A stretch of DNA of 64,000 bases from Gammaproteobacteria bacterium (GTDB taxonomy: Bacteria; Pseudomonadota; Gammaproteobacteria; SZUA-152), in NCBI GenBank assembly GCA_029882975.1, contig JAOUJW010000023.1:1-64000 (forward strand), in the 5' to 3' direction. Below the pieces are notes generated by a model, which had not been told where the DNA came from, made no database searches, and saw nothing but the letters and a program-made list of their open reading frames with translations. The translations under genes and the position numbers were made by a program. Positions 1 through 7,910 of the stretch are shown one piece after another. Numbering within the stretch: position 1 is the first letter of the stretch; each line of letters begins with the position of its first letter.

Positions 1-806
1 GCTATAAACGGAACGATGACATGGCACACCTCAAGCTGGATAATGGTCAATCCGTGAAAACCCGACTCCTGGTTGCCGCCGACGGCGGCCAATCCTCAGT
101 AAGAACCCTGTGCAACATCGAGGTCAAGCAGCGGGAATACCACCAAAGCGCTGTCATTGCGAATATCAGTTGCTCCCACCCTCAAGCTCATACAGCCTAT
201 GAACGCTTCACCCCACAAGGTCCGTTAGCGTTGTTACCCATGGGCGTTGAACGCTACTCCCTGGTATGGACTCACAATCAAAGAGATGTGGAGGCCGTGA
301 TGGCATTGCCAGACACCGACTTCCTGCAGCAACTGCAACAGGCATTCGGTAATCGTCTGGGACAATTGATTAAAACCGGAAAGCGTGAAGCCTACCCTTT
401 GCGTCTGACTCAGGCCTGTGAACAAATTCGCCCCCGAATAGCATTGATTGGCAATGCAGCCCATACCCTGCATCCGATTGCAGGCCAGGGTTTTAACCTT
501 GGCTTGCGTGATGTGGCCACATTAGCCCAAGTGATTGTGGACGCCCGGCACAACGACCAGGATATAGGCTCTTTGGAAACCCTGAAACAATATGCACAAT
601 GGCGCCAAAAAGACCAAAATCACATTATCACTCTGACAGACACTTTAGTACGGCTTTTTTCCAACCGTTTCAAGCCCTTGTCCCTGGCGCGTAACCTCGG
701 ACTGATTGGCATGGACTTACTTCCACCGCTGAAACGCCAATTTAGCAAACACACCATGGGAGTCGCAGGACGATTACCCAGGCTGGCTAGAGGCCTGCCC
801 TTATGA
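1..806 (+). CDS. ubiH: UbiH-type FAD-dependent ubiquinone hydroxylase, 5' truncated by the window
   Basis: This is the C-terminal two-thirds of a flavin monooxygenase that hydroxylates the ring of a ubiquinone precursor (UbiH/COQ6 family, inner membrane). The frame is open from base 1, so the N-terminal FAD Rossmann motif lies upstream of the window. The second FAD-binding motif is visible as GNAAHTLHPIAGQGFNLG. The Asn in place of the Asp seen in UbiI/UbiF relatives is, as I recall, usual for UbiH and supports the symbol. An internal VAADGG stretch is the DG motif of this family. The stop overlaps the next gene's start by four bases (ATGA), so the two are translationally coupled. The family is certain; the exact ring position is inferred from gene order. 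Confidence 0.9.
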   Translation, partial: YKRNDDMAHLKLDNGQSVKTRLLVAADGGQSSVRTLCNIEVKQREYHQSAVIANISCSHPQAHTAYERFTPQGPLALLPMGVERYSLVWTHNQRDVEAVMALPDTDFLQQLQQAFGNRLGQLIKTGKREAYPLRLTQACEQIRPRIALIGNAAHTLHPIAGQGFNLGLRDVATLAQVIVDARHNDQDIGSLETLKQYAQWRQKDQNHIITLTDTLVRLFSNRFKPLSLARNLGLIGMDLLPPLKRQFSKHTMGVAGRLPRLARGLPL

Positions 807-2011
807 ATTCGCCATCACATCATCATTTCGATATTGTGATAATCGGCGGCGGCATGGTGGGCACCACCCTGGCCTGCGCCTTGAATTCCAGTGGACTCTC
901 CGTCGCCCTGGTTGAAGGACAACAACCGCAAGAACCAATGGATACCGATTTCGATTTGCGAGTCAGCGCCATCACTCGCGCCTCCGAGCGTATTTTTCGC
1001 AATCTGGATGTATGGCCGATACTGGAATCCAAACGCATCTGTCCCTTTCGAGAAATGTTTGTCTGGGATGCCGGCGGCTCAGGCGCCATCCATTTTGACA
1101 GCGCACAGATCGGAGAAGCCACTCTCGGCCACATTATTGAAAATCGGGTCATGCAATGGGCTTTGTTTCGCAAAGCGGAATCCTTAGACTGCATCACCCT
1201 ATTTTGCCCTGATCGCCCACAACAATTGCGCAAACTCTCGGATGGCTATGAAGTGGGTTTGGAAAGCGGACAAACCCTGCGTACCGCTTTGATCGTTGGC
1301 GCTGACGGAGCTCAGTCCTGGGTACGACAACAAGCAGGGATATCTCAAACACAACATGATTATCATCAAACCGCTTGCGTCTGCACGGTACGCACGGAAC
1401 AACCTCACAAAGAAACGGCCTGGCAAATATTTCGACCCAGCGGACCCCTGGCCTTTTTGCCTCTGGGCAAGGGTTACAGCTCCATTGTCTGGAGCACCAG
1501 CCCAAATCACGCCAACGCTCTAATGGAAATGGAAACGCAGGATTTTAACGCAGAACTGCAACAAGCATTTGAGAACAAACTGGGCCCCATTGTGGAATCG
1601 GGCCCCAGGGCAACATTTCCACTGATGAGTCGACACGCGAAACAGTATGTACTACCTCACCTCGCACTGATCGGTGATGCCGCCCATACCATACATCCCT
1701 TGGCCGGACAGGGAGTCAACCTGGGACTGGCTGACGCCACCGCCTTGGCCCAGGTCATCACACAAGCAAACGGCTTTTCCCACTATAAAACCTTAAGGCG
1801 CTACGAGCGCTGGCGCAAAGGGGAAAACCACGGCATGCAAGCGGCAATGAGCGGATTCAAATACCTGTTCAGCAATAACAACGCTCTATTGCATCTGGCA
1901 AGAAACTGGGGCTTAAATGCGGCGGATGCAGCCACACCGTTAAAAAACCGGATTATTCGTCACGCTATGGGATTGAGCGGGGATCTACCGGAGTTGGCCT
2001 CCCACAAATAA
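803..2011 (+). CDS. ubiI: UbiI/VisC-like FAD-dependent ubiquinone hydroxylase
   Basis: A complete 402-residue flavin monooxygenase of the UbiH/UbiF/UbiI family, acting in aerobic ubiquinone synthesis at the membrane. The N-terminal FAD motif is IVIIGGGMVGTTLA (about residues 11-24), the DG motif is IVGADGAQSWVR, and the C-terminal motif GDAAHTIHPLAGQGVNLG binds the FAD ribityl/phosphate. It is paralogous to the upstream ubiH fragment and overlaps it by four bases; pairs of this kind are typical of gammaproteobacterial ubiH-visC loci. Length is normal for the family. Between UbiI (C5 hydroxylase) and UbiF (C6) I choose UbiI from position next to ubiH; sequence alone does not settle it. Confidence 0.88.
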   Translation: MNSPSHHHFDIVIIGGGMVGTTLACALNSSGLSVALVEGQQPQEPMDTDFDLRVSAITRASERIFRNLDVWPILESKRICPFREMFVWDAGGSGAIHFDSAQIGEATLGHIIENRVMQWALFRKAESLDCITLFCPDRPQQLRKLSDGYEVGLESGQTLRTALIVGADGAQSWVRQQAGISQTQHDYHQTACVCTVRTEQPHKETAWQIFRPSGPLAFLPLGKGYSSIVWSTSPNHANALMEMETQDFNAELQQAFENKLGPIVESGPRATFPLMSRHAKQYVLPHLALIGDAAHTIHPLAGQGVNLGLADATALAQVITQANGFSHYKTLRRYERWRKGENHGMQAAMSGFKYLFSNNNALLHLARNWGLNAADAATPLKNRIIRHAMGLSGDLPELASHK

Positions 2012-2040
2012 AAGGAGCCATGCACGAAAAGAGCACAATA

Positions 2041-2105
2041 GTCACCGCCTACAAGCAACCATCCTGGTAAAATCGCGCATCCCTGCGCTGCTTGTAGACG
2101 GTGAC
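2041..2105. repeat. Branched 65-bp imperfect palindrome (three-way-junction fold)
   Basis: Outer arms of 17 bp (2041-2057 and 2089-2105) are complementary at 16 of 17 positions. The 31-nt interior folds into two further hairpins: ACCA-tcc-TGGT at 2058-2068 and GCGCA-tccc-TGCGC at 2075-2088, separated by six unpaired bases. There is no T-run on either strand, so it is not a classical Rho-independent terminator. It sits 29 bp after the ubiI stop and about 110 bp before the octanucleotide tract. It could be an RNA structure, a REP-like palindrome or a non-autonomous element remnant. I see no second copy in the window. Confidence 0.7.
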
Positions 2106-2214
2106 CACCGTACTTCACATCACTACAGTTACTACCTTGGGTACTTCTTTAACTACAGATACTGCATACAACCGATACTGCCCGTCTCACATCAATACAA
2201 CATATCGCCAAACT

Positions 2215-2486
2215 GCTTTACCGCTTTACCGCTTTACCGCTTTACCGCTTTACCGCTTTACCGCTTTACCGCTTTACCGCTTTACCGCTTTACCGCTTTA
2301 CCGCTTTACCGCTTTACCGCTTTACCGCATTACCGCTTTACCGCTTTACCACTTTACCGCATTACCACTTTACCGCATTACCACTTTACCGCATTACCGC
2401 ATTACCACTTTACCACTTTACCACTTTACCACTTTACCGCTTTACCGCTTTACCGCTTTACCGCTTTACCGCATTACCGCTTTATA
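2215..2486. repeat. Octanucleotide tandem repeat tract, 33 units in perfect register plus a partial unit
   Basis: From 2215 to 2478 there are 33 consecutive 8-bp units with no indel, followed by a degraded unit at 2479-2486. The first 14 units are all GCTTTACC. After that GCTTTACC is interspersed with GCATTACC and ACTTTACC. The three variants differ only at unit positions 1 and 3. The tract lies between the end of the ubi operon and the 3' end of the converging cupin gene. Because 8 is not a multiple of 3, every plus-strand frame cycles through the same 24 bases and stays open, which creates a spurious 148-codon frame over 2101-2547. I treat it as non-coding. Confidence 0.95.
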
Positions 2487-2512
2487 CAACACCCACACAA
2501 CGAATGATTCAA

Positions 2513-2929
2513 CTAGCAGGCTTCCGCAAAATCGTCAGGGACGATAACATCTTCAAACTCATTGGCGTCATTACGCACTACTATGGCCTTGGCTGGAGCG
2601 TCGGCGTTTAGGTTGGTCGGCCGATGCAACAAGTCCGGCGGAATAAACACAAAATCCCCTGCCTGGTTGATGACCGAATGCTCTAAGTTATCGCCATACC
2701 GGGTTTCAACCCGGCCTTCCAGAACATAAATGCCTGTCTCGAAGGTTTTGTGAATATGTGCTTTGGCAGTTGCCCCCGGCGGTATGACCACCAAATTCAT
2801 AGATATGCCTTTAGTCCCCGCAGTATCCTCAGACAAACCGACGAAATAAGGTAACCCTTGTTGGGTATGAACGGTATTGGGGCTACGCACCGTTACGATT
2901 TTTGACTGCTGTTTGGAATCCATTCCCAT
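2513..2929 (-). CDS. Small cupin-domain protein
   Basis: A 138-residue single-domain cupin. The conserved cupin motif 1 is visible as HIHKTFETGIYVLEG, giving two His and a Glu as likely metal ligands, and motif 2 ends in GDFVFIPPDLLHRP, giving the fourth ligand His. Such small cupins are often metal-dependent dioxygenases, isomerases or sensors, and no substrate can be read from the sequence. No signal peptide is evident, so it is probably cytoplasmic. It stands alone on the minus strand, and its 3' end runs into the octanucleotide tract. The start ATG at 2929 has no strong Shine-Dalgarno; an internal ATG at codon 3 is an alternative. Confidence 0.8.
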   Translation of the reverse strand: MGMDSKQQSKIVTVRSPNTVHTQQGLPYFVGLSEDTAGTKGISMNLVVIPPGATAKAHIHKTFETGIYVLEGRVETRYGDNLEHSVINQAGDFVFIPPDLLHRPTNLNADAPAKAIVVRNDANEFEDVIVPDDFAEAC

Positions 2930-3076
2930 TATCTAATCCTCCGCTTAATTCCATCTCTTGTTTTATGTTTTGGTAATAGCAGTTTACCTGCCACTTTAAA
3001 CCATGAGCCGCGTCCCATTACCACGCTCGACACCATAACCAACTAAATATTAGAAACTTTTATCGACAAACCACAT

Positions 3077-3136
3077 TGTCACAGCAGTGCAAACTTGCTG
3101 TGACAGCCACAGGCGGCCTGTACCACGCCGAGGTAC
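3077..3136. other. Cluster of three adjacent hairpins
   Basis: Three inverted repeats are packed into 60 bp: TGTCACAGCA/TGCTGTGACA (3077-3086 and 3096-3105, perfect 10-bp arms, 9-nt loop), ACAGGC-g-GCCTGT (about 3110-3122) and GTACC/GGTAC (3120-3124 and 3132-3136). They lie in the region between the divergent cupin gene and the small membrane protein gene. They may be operators or a structured leader; no T-run follows. Confidence 0.5.
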
Positions 3137-3174
3137 AGCTAAAACCCGGCACATAGGTTGCTTACACAGTATCC

Positions 3175-3459
3175 ATGCAAACATTACCTGTAAGCCTTAC
3201 CCATATTGCCAGTCTGATTTTCAGCGCAGCCGTGCTATTGTTGCACCCGCAATTTGCGGGCATAGTATTGTTTTTAGCGGGATTTAATCTGTCCTTTACT
3301 TTGATATCGGTGGTCGGGCTGGGGCTGTGCTATATAAAAGGGCATTTTCCATCACCTGCCGGCCCCTTTAACGCCTTAATGGGAACCCATTTTGGCAGCA
3401 TGCTTTGTTATATCATCACCATCAACTACGCCATCCACTACAGCAGCAACCACAGCTGA
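3175..3459 (+). CDS. Small hydrophobic membrane protein of unknown function
   Basis: A 94-residue predicted integral membrane protein that I do not recognise. Two clear hydrophobic segments (about residues 8-28 and 30-52) and a third weaker one (about 68-85) suggest two to three inner-membrane helices. The Shine-Dalgarno is weak. The frame is hydrophobic and plausible rather than an antisense shadow, and no other gene competes for the interval. The hairpin cluster at 3077-3136 lies just upstream, and a CCTAATC/GATTAGG hairpin follows the stop. It could still be non-coding. Confidence 0.45.
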   Translation: MQTLPVSLTHIASLIFSAAVLLLHPQFAGIVLFLAGFNLSFTLISVVGLGLCYIKGHFPSPAGPFNALMGTHFGSMLCYIITINYAIHYSSNHS

Positions 3460-3471
3460 TACAGCACCTGA

Positions 3472-3491
3472 CCTAATCGTTACGGATTAGG
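3472..3491 (+). terminator. Short hairpin after the small membrane protein gene
   Basis: CCTAATC (3472-3478) pairs with GATTAGG (3485-3491) across a 6-nt loop, 12 bp after the stop at 3459. There is no U-run, so termination would be weak or factor-dependent. A TATAAT at 3512-3517 just beyond it could be the -10 of the antiporter promoter. Confidence 0.35.
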
Positions 3492-3581
3492 CAGTTACCC
3501 CCGGATCAGTTTATAATGCTCCCTCGGTTTTACCTGGCCTGATAAACTTTGAATAACTACCGCTAAATAAAACGAAAAATC

Positions 3582-4817
3582 ATGGAAATTCTTAATATTG
3601 CTGCACTTTTGATTACTGTCTCTGCGGTTTTCAGCTATATCAATTATCGATATATCAAACTGCCAACCACCATAGGATTGATGCTCATCGCATTATTCTT
3701 TTCCTTAGTTTTAATCGTGTTGGGGAATTTCAACGTGATTAGCACGGCGGAACACACGCGGCAACTACTGAATAAAATTGATTTCAATACAACGCTTATG
3801 CACGGCATGCTGAGTTTTTTGCTATTCGCAGGTGCCTTGCACGTCAACATTAATGACATGGCCAAACAAAAATGGGTAATCGCCAGCCTCGCTTCCATTG
3901 GCACCCTTACGTCCACCTTTCTTGTGGGCGGCATCAGTTTCTACGTTTTGTCCTGGCTGGGGATGCAGATATCTTTTATGTATTGCCTGTTATTTGGCGC
4001 CTTGATCTCCCCCACAGACCCCATCGCCGTATTAGGTATACTAAAAAACATTGGAGCTCCCAAATCACTGGAAATGAAGATTGCGGGAGAATCCTTATTT
4101 AATGACGGTGTGGCTGTCGTCGTGTTTATCGTTCTACTGGGAATAGCCACCGGCGCTCAACAAGCGGATGCCGGGCACATCGCCTTGTTGTTTTTGGAAG
4201 AAGCCGTCGGCGGTGCAGTATTTGGCCTGCTAATCGGTTATGGTACCTATCAAATGATCAAAAGTGTGGATAACTATCAAGTCGAAGTGTTACTCACTCT
4301 GGCTCTGGTCATGGGGGGCTACGCCATGGCCAGTGCCATCCATGTCTCCGGCCCCATTGCTATGGTGGTAGCCGGTCTTCTCATTGGCAACCACGGCCGC
4401 AATTTCGCCATGTCAGAAAAAACCCGGGAACACCTGGACACCTTTTGGGAGTTAATGGACGAAATCCTCAACGCCGTTCTGTTTGTGCTGATAGGCCTTG
4501 AAGTGTTGATCCTGAGCTTTACCCAGAATCACTTTATTGCGGCGTTGATCCTCATTCCACTCATCCTGCTGGCTCGTTTTATCAGCGTGGGCGTGCCCAT
4601 CAATATTTTGCGTATGAAACAAGAATTCAGCCCTCATGTGATCAAAATTCTCACCTGGGGAGGATTGCGCGGAGGTATTTCTGTGGCTTTAGCTCTTTCC
4701 ATCCCTGCTGGACCCGAACGTGATGTTATTCTGGCCATCACCTACGCAATAGTCATTTTTTCCATTTCTGTTCAAGGACTTACAATTGGGGCTTTAGTAA
4801 AAAAGGCAGTCCGATAA
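3582..4817 (+). CDS. CPA1-family Na+/H+ antiporter (NhaP type)
   Basis: A 411-residue polytopic inner-membrane protein with about 12 hydrophobic helices, exchanging Na+ (or K+) for protons. The family signature is present: LISPTDPIAVLG in the middle of the protein and GESLFNDGVAVVVF about 30 residues later, with the Asn-Asp pair typical of electroneutral CPA1 exchangers. Near the C-terminus the motif TWGGLRGGISVALAL carries the conserved Arg. There is no long C-terminal regulatory domain; length matches short bacterial NhaP proteins. It is a single gene with its own likely promoter (TATAAT at 3512-3517). Ion preference cannot be told. Confidence 0.9.
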   Translation: MEILNIAALLITVSAVFSYINYRYIKLPTTIGLMLIALFFSLVLIVLGNFNVISTAEHTRQLLNKIDFNTTLMHGMLSFLLFAGALHVNINDMAKQKWVIASLASIGTLTSTFLVGGISFYVLSWLGMQISFMYCLLFGALISPTDPIAVLGILKNIGAPKSLEMKIAGESLFNDGVAVVVFIVLLGIATGAQQADAGHIALLFLEEAVGGAVFGLLIGYGTYQMIKSVDNYQVEVLLTLALVMGGYAMASAIHVSGPIAMVVAGLLIGNHGRNFAMSEKTREHLDTFWELMDEILNAVLFVLIGLEVLILSFTQNHFIAALILIPLILLARFISVGVPINILRMKQEFSPHVIKILTWGGLRGGISVALALSIPAGPERDVILAITYAIVIFSISVQGLTIGALVKKAVR

Positions 4818-4848
4818 GGGCTGTTTAATCAATATTTTAAATAAGGGT

Positions 4849-4880
4849 TTGCATTTCTAAATGATAATGATTATCATTTA
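4849..4880 (+). promoter_or_regulatory. Fur box overlapping the fbpA promoter
   Basis: A perfect palindrome TAAATGATAA-tga-TTATCATTTA occupies 4858-4880 and matches the Fur consensus core (GATAATGATAATC type) closely. A plausible sigma70 promoter is embedded: -35 TTGCAT at 4849-4854, 17-bp spacer, -10 TATCAT at 4872-4877, so Fur would occlude RNA polymerase directly. The start codon of the iron-binding protein is 33 bp downstream. Confidence 0.9.
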
Positions 4881-4912
4881 GATTAAGATTGCAAAATTGA
4901 AGGAAGCCTGAA

Positions 4913-5914
4913 ATGAATATGCGTCAATTTTTTGCCGTTACACTTTCCCTAATCGGGAGCAACCTTGCCCATGCTGCCGATACTCTGACCGTGTTTTCCG
5001 GGCGTAGTGACAAGTTTGTCAAACCCGTCATTGAACACTTTACCCAGGAAACCGGTATCCAAGTCCAATTGCATTCCGGAAAATCCACCGGTCTACTCAA
5101 CAAACTCCGCACGGAAGGCAAGCGCACCCAGGCTGACCTGTTTCTCAGTAATGACGCGGGTACATTGCAAAAAGGCAGTGATCTTGGCCTGTTTGCCATA
5201 TTGCCGGACAGTGCTCTGGAACCCATACCGTCCAACTACGCCGCTAAAGACAAAACCTGGGTGGGTCTGTCGGCACGTGCCCGGGTGTTAGTAGTGAACA
5301 GCAAAAGCAAATCAGCCAAAGCTGTCCAGTCGGTGTTTGACCTGGCAAAGCCGGAGTTTAAAAACAAACTGGCTATTACCAACAGCACCAACGAAAGCTA
5401 TATAGCCGGAGCTACCGTCTATATGCTGGCAGCGGGCAAAAAGAGAACCCAAGCTTGGCTGGAAGGCATGAAATCCAATGTAGACGGCAAGGTTTTTGAC
5501 AAACACAGCAAAATCGTCAAAGCGGTTGCCTCCGGTAAGAAAAGCATTGGACTGGTCAACCACTACTATGTCTATCGGCATCTGGCTAAACACCCCAAAG
5601 ATCCTGTCTCCGTTCTTATTCCTGATCAGGGTAAAGACGGTATGGGTGTCGCCTGGAATGTTGCGGGAATTGCCATTTCCAAACACAGCAAGAAAAAACA
5701 ACTGGCACAGAAACTGGTTGAATACCTGGTGTCCGAGCAGGGACAGCAACAATTCGCCGAAGAGAATCGCGAATACCCTACTCGCAAGGGTGTAGCGGCA
5801 AGCGCCGAAGTACCCGCTGCCGGGAGTTACAAAGTAGCCGACATCCCCATGTACCAATTAGGTACTCAGCGCAATGCAACCATTGATCTTCTGGAGGCGG
5901 TGGGCATGCCATAG
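4913..5914 (+). CDS. fbpA: Periplasmic ferric iron-binding protein (FbpA/FutA family)
   Basis: A 333-residue substrate-binding protein of the ferric iron ABC importer class. Residues 1-22 form a signal peptide (cleavage after NLAHA). The mature protein starts LTVFSGRSDKFVKPVI, the usual start of the family (YS-x-R), and the iron-coordinating tyrosine pair is seen in NHYYVYRHL. The start is preceded by AAGGAAG. A Fur box lies immediately upstream, so expression should rise on iron limitation. The permease gene follows after an intergenic hairpin, but no ATPase gene is adjacent. Confidence 0.93.
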   Translation: MNMRQFFAVTLSLIGSNLAHAADTLTVFSGRSDKFVKPVIEHFTQETGIQVQLHSGKSTGLLNKLRTEGKRTQADLFLSNDAGTLQKGSDLGLFAILPDSALEPIPSNYAAKDKTWVGLSARARVLVVNSKSKSAKAVQSVFDLAKPEFKNKLAITNSTNESYIAGATVYMLAAGKKRTQAWLEGMKSNVDGKVFDKHSKIVKAVASGKKSIGLVNHYYVYRHLAKHPKDPVSVLIPDQGKDGMGVAWNVAGIAISKHSKKKQLAQKLVEYLVSEQGQQQFAEENREYPTRKGVAASAEVPAAGSYKVADIPMYQLGTQRNATIDLLEAVGMP

Positions 5915-5952
5915 GCAGGTATCTGCTATAGAATTTAGCCGAAAATTTTATG

Positions 5953-5980
5953 GAGCGATTGCTCTTACGGGCAATTGCTC
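5953..5980 (+). other. Intercistronic hairpin between fbpA and fbpB
   Basis: GAGCGATTGC (5953-5962) and GCAATTGCTC (5971-5980) pair with one mismatch around an 8-nt loop. Hairpins at this place often protect the binding-protein mRNA and lower permease output. Its presence argues that fbpB starts at 5998 and not at the in-frame ATG at 5950. Confidence 0.5.
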
Positions 5981-5997
5981 AGGCATGTTGTAACGAA

Positions 5998-7566
5998 ATG
6001 ACTAACAAAAAACTTGGCCCTTTGGCCATCACTGCCATCGCCGTAGTATTTCTGGCGGCCATACCGTTGCTGTTTGTAATCTACAATAGCCTGCAACTGG
6101 ATGCCTCCCAATGGGCCGGGTTATGGTCTAAACGCTTGCCGGAATTGCTTTGGAACACTCTGGCACTAGCGCTCTTGGTAGCTATTGGATGTTTCATTTT
6201 AGGCGTTAGTGCTGCGTGGTGGATAGCCCGCTATGAGTTTCCGGGGCGGGAAATTGCTGCATGGCTTATGATTCTGCCCCTCACCATCCCTACATACGTA
6301 TTTGCCCATATCTACACCAGCATCCTGGAAGACGACGGTTGGCTCGGCCGTTTCTGGCATTTCATAATGGGGGCAAATACAGCGACTCCTGATATTTACA
6401 ATATAGGCGGCGCCACCCTGGTGTTGTCCTTGGCTGGATTTTCCTATGTGTTCCTGATGGCCCGCTCAGCATTGTCGCACTCCACTCGCACTTTGGAGGA
6501 AGCGGCCAGGATTCAAGGCGCCAACAAATTGCAGGTGTTTTTTCAAATCAATTTGCCCTTGTTACGCCCGGCTATCGCCGCCGGTCTGGCAGTAGCCGTG
6601 CTGCATGTTTTGTCTGATTTCGGAGCAGTCAGCATGCTGCAGTACCAAACATTTACCCTGAGTATTTATCTACAAATGAGCGGCCGTTTTGACTACCAAG
6701 GAGCCGCCGGGTTGTCTATGGTTCTGGTACTGCTCAGCCTCACCTTTCTGGTGACAGAGCGGTTTTTCCGAGCCCAGCAACGCTACTACAGCGCTCGGCA
6801 GGCCCGTCGCCATATACCTCAAAAAACGTCCACCACCGTCACCGTATTAATTTGGTTTTGGTTGGGTCTTATCACCCTGTTTGCGTTTATTCTGCCACTG
6901 GCGTGGATGTTACACTGGAGCCTGGATGCCTGGTTGCAGGATGCCATTGACAGGGAATTCTGGACCTATACCACCAACTCAATCACCGTAGCTATATTAG
7001 CAGCAACGGCGGCGGTGATCTGCGCCTTTCCTATTGCATTCTACAATGCCAGAAAGAGATCCATGGGCAGCAGCCTGATCCTACAACTTTCCAGTGTAGG
7101 ATTTGTGTTGCCCGGTCCGGTTATCGCCCTGGGCATTATTAGCTTTATACTGGCCCAGCTTCCCGTGCTATACGGAGGGATGACGGCATTAATACTGGCT
7201 CTGGTGGTACGATTTCTACCTCTGGCGGTACAGTCTCAAGATGCCACCTTGCAACAACTGACACCGTCCATAGAGCAAGCGGGTCGAAACCTAGGGGCGG
7301 GCCCCCTGGAAAACCTGTGGTTGGTGATTTTACCAATGATACGTTCCGGTATGGCCACAGCCTGGGTGTTGGTCTTTATCGACGCTTTGAAAGAATTACC
7401 CGCCACTCTCATATTGCGTCCTACGGGTTTTGATACCTTGCCTGTGCGTATCTGGATAGAGGCCAGCGAGGAAATGTTGGAGCTGGCAGCTCCGGCCGCT
7501 CTGATGCTTGTCGTTGGCACACTACCTATAATTTGGGTTTTGATGAAAAATAACCAAAAGACGTGA
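5998..7566 (+). CDS. fbpB: Ferric iron ABC transporter permease (fused double permease)
   Basis: An inner-membrane permease of about 522 residues, built from two homologous halves of roughly six helices each, as in FbpB/AfuB/FutB. Both ATPase-contact (EAA) loops are visible: EEAARIQGANKLQVFFQINLP in the first half and IEQAGRNLGAGPLENLWLVILP in the second. It would pass Fe3+ delivered by the fbpA product. The frame extends to an ATG at 5950, but that ATG sits on the intergenic hairpin; the ATG at 5998 begins MTNKKLGPLAIT and leads straight into the first helix. Shine-Dalgarno is weak for both. No fbpC ATPase follows. Confidence 0.9.
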   Translation: MTNKKLGPLAITAIAVVFLAAIPLLFVIYNSLQLDASQWAGLWSKRLPELLWNTLALALLVAIGCFILGVSAAWWIARYEFPGREIAAWLMILPLTIPTYVFAHIYTSILEDDGWLGRFWHFIMGANTATPDIYNIGGATLVLSLAGFSYVFLMARSALSHSTRTLEEAARIQGANKLQVFFQINLPLLRPAIAAGLAVAVLHVLSDFGAVSMLQYQTFTLSIYLQMSGRFDYQGAAGLSMVLVLLSLTFLVTERFFRAQQRYYSARQARRHIPQKTSTTVTVLIWFWLGLITLFAFILPLAWMLHWSLDAWLQDAIDREFWTYTTNSITVAILAATAAVICAFPIAFYNARKRSMGSSLILQLSSVGFVLPGPVIALGIISFILAQLPVLYGGMTALILALVVRFLPLAVQSQDATLQQLTPSIEQAGRNLGAGPLENLWLVILPMIRSGMATAWVLVFIDALKELPATLILRPTGFDTLPVRIWIEASEEMLELAAPAALMLVVGTLPIIWVLMKNNQKT

Positions 7567-7596
7567 CCGGATCAGCTGATTTGTTACTGCGATATA

Positions 7597-7896
7597 TTAC
7601 TGCCCGAGTTCGTGCTTCTCATAAAACTCCACTTGCCGCTGTAGTACATCTCTGTCCACAGGTGACATGACTTCTTCTACCATGGTATTAAGCTCCACCG
7701 GTTTAGTATCCATCTCGGTTTTTTTCCACGGCACTATATACAACACTTTGGGTAATTCAGTAGCCCCCCGAACCTTGATCTCCTCCAACTCGATACGTGT
7801 TTCTGCCTGCAACGTTACAGGCAAGCCTAGCCCAGCAATGGAAATAAGCACAATAATCGAAACGGATTTAAACGGGTTCACCACCATTGACCTCAT
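7597..7896 (-). CDS. Small secreted protein, last gene of the envelope cluster
   Basis: A 99-residue protein with a signal-peptide-like N-terminus (hydrophobic stretch IIVLISIAGLGLPVTLQA, cleavage near residue 31). The mature part is about 68 residues, polar and acidic, with no motif that I recognise. An internal ATG at codon 4 is an alternative start. It follows the 983-codon TPR lipoprotein frame by 14 bp and is evidently the promoter-distal gene of the same transcript. Function unknown; a small periplasmic accessory of the TPR proteins is a guess from position. Confidence 0.65.
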   Translation of the reverse strand: MRSMVVNPFKSVSIIVLISIAGLGLPVTLQAETRIELEEIKVRGATELPKVLYIVPWKKTEMDTKPVELNTMVEEVMSPVDRDVLQRQVEFYEKHELGQ

Positions 7897-7910
7897 ATCA
7901 TCTACCCCAA

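Noticed and set aside
2101-2547. A 148-codon open frame through the octanucleotide tract (LPLYRFTA repeats)
   Set aside because: It starts at a GTG without ribosome site, arises from the stop-free repeat itself, and overlaps the cupin gene's 3' end; no domain is recognisable.
5950-5997. Upstream start for the ferric permease at 5950
   Set aside because: The ATG lies at the edge of an intergenic hairpin and adds a cysteine-containing leader not expected in the family.
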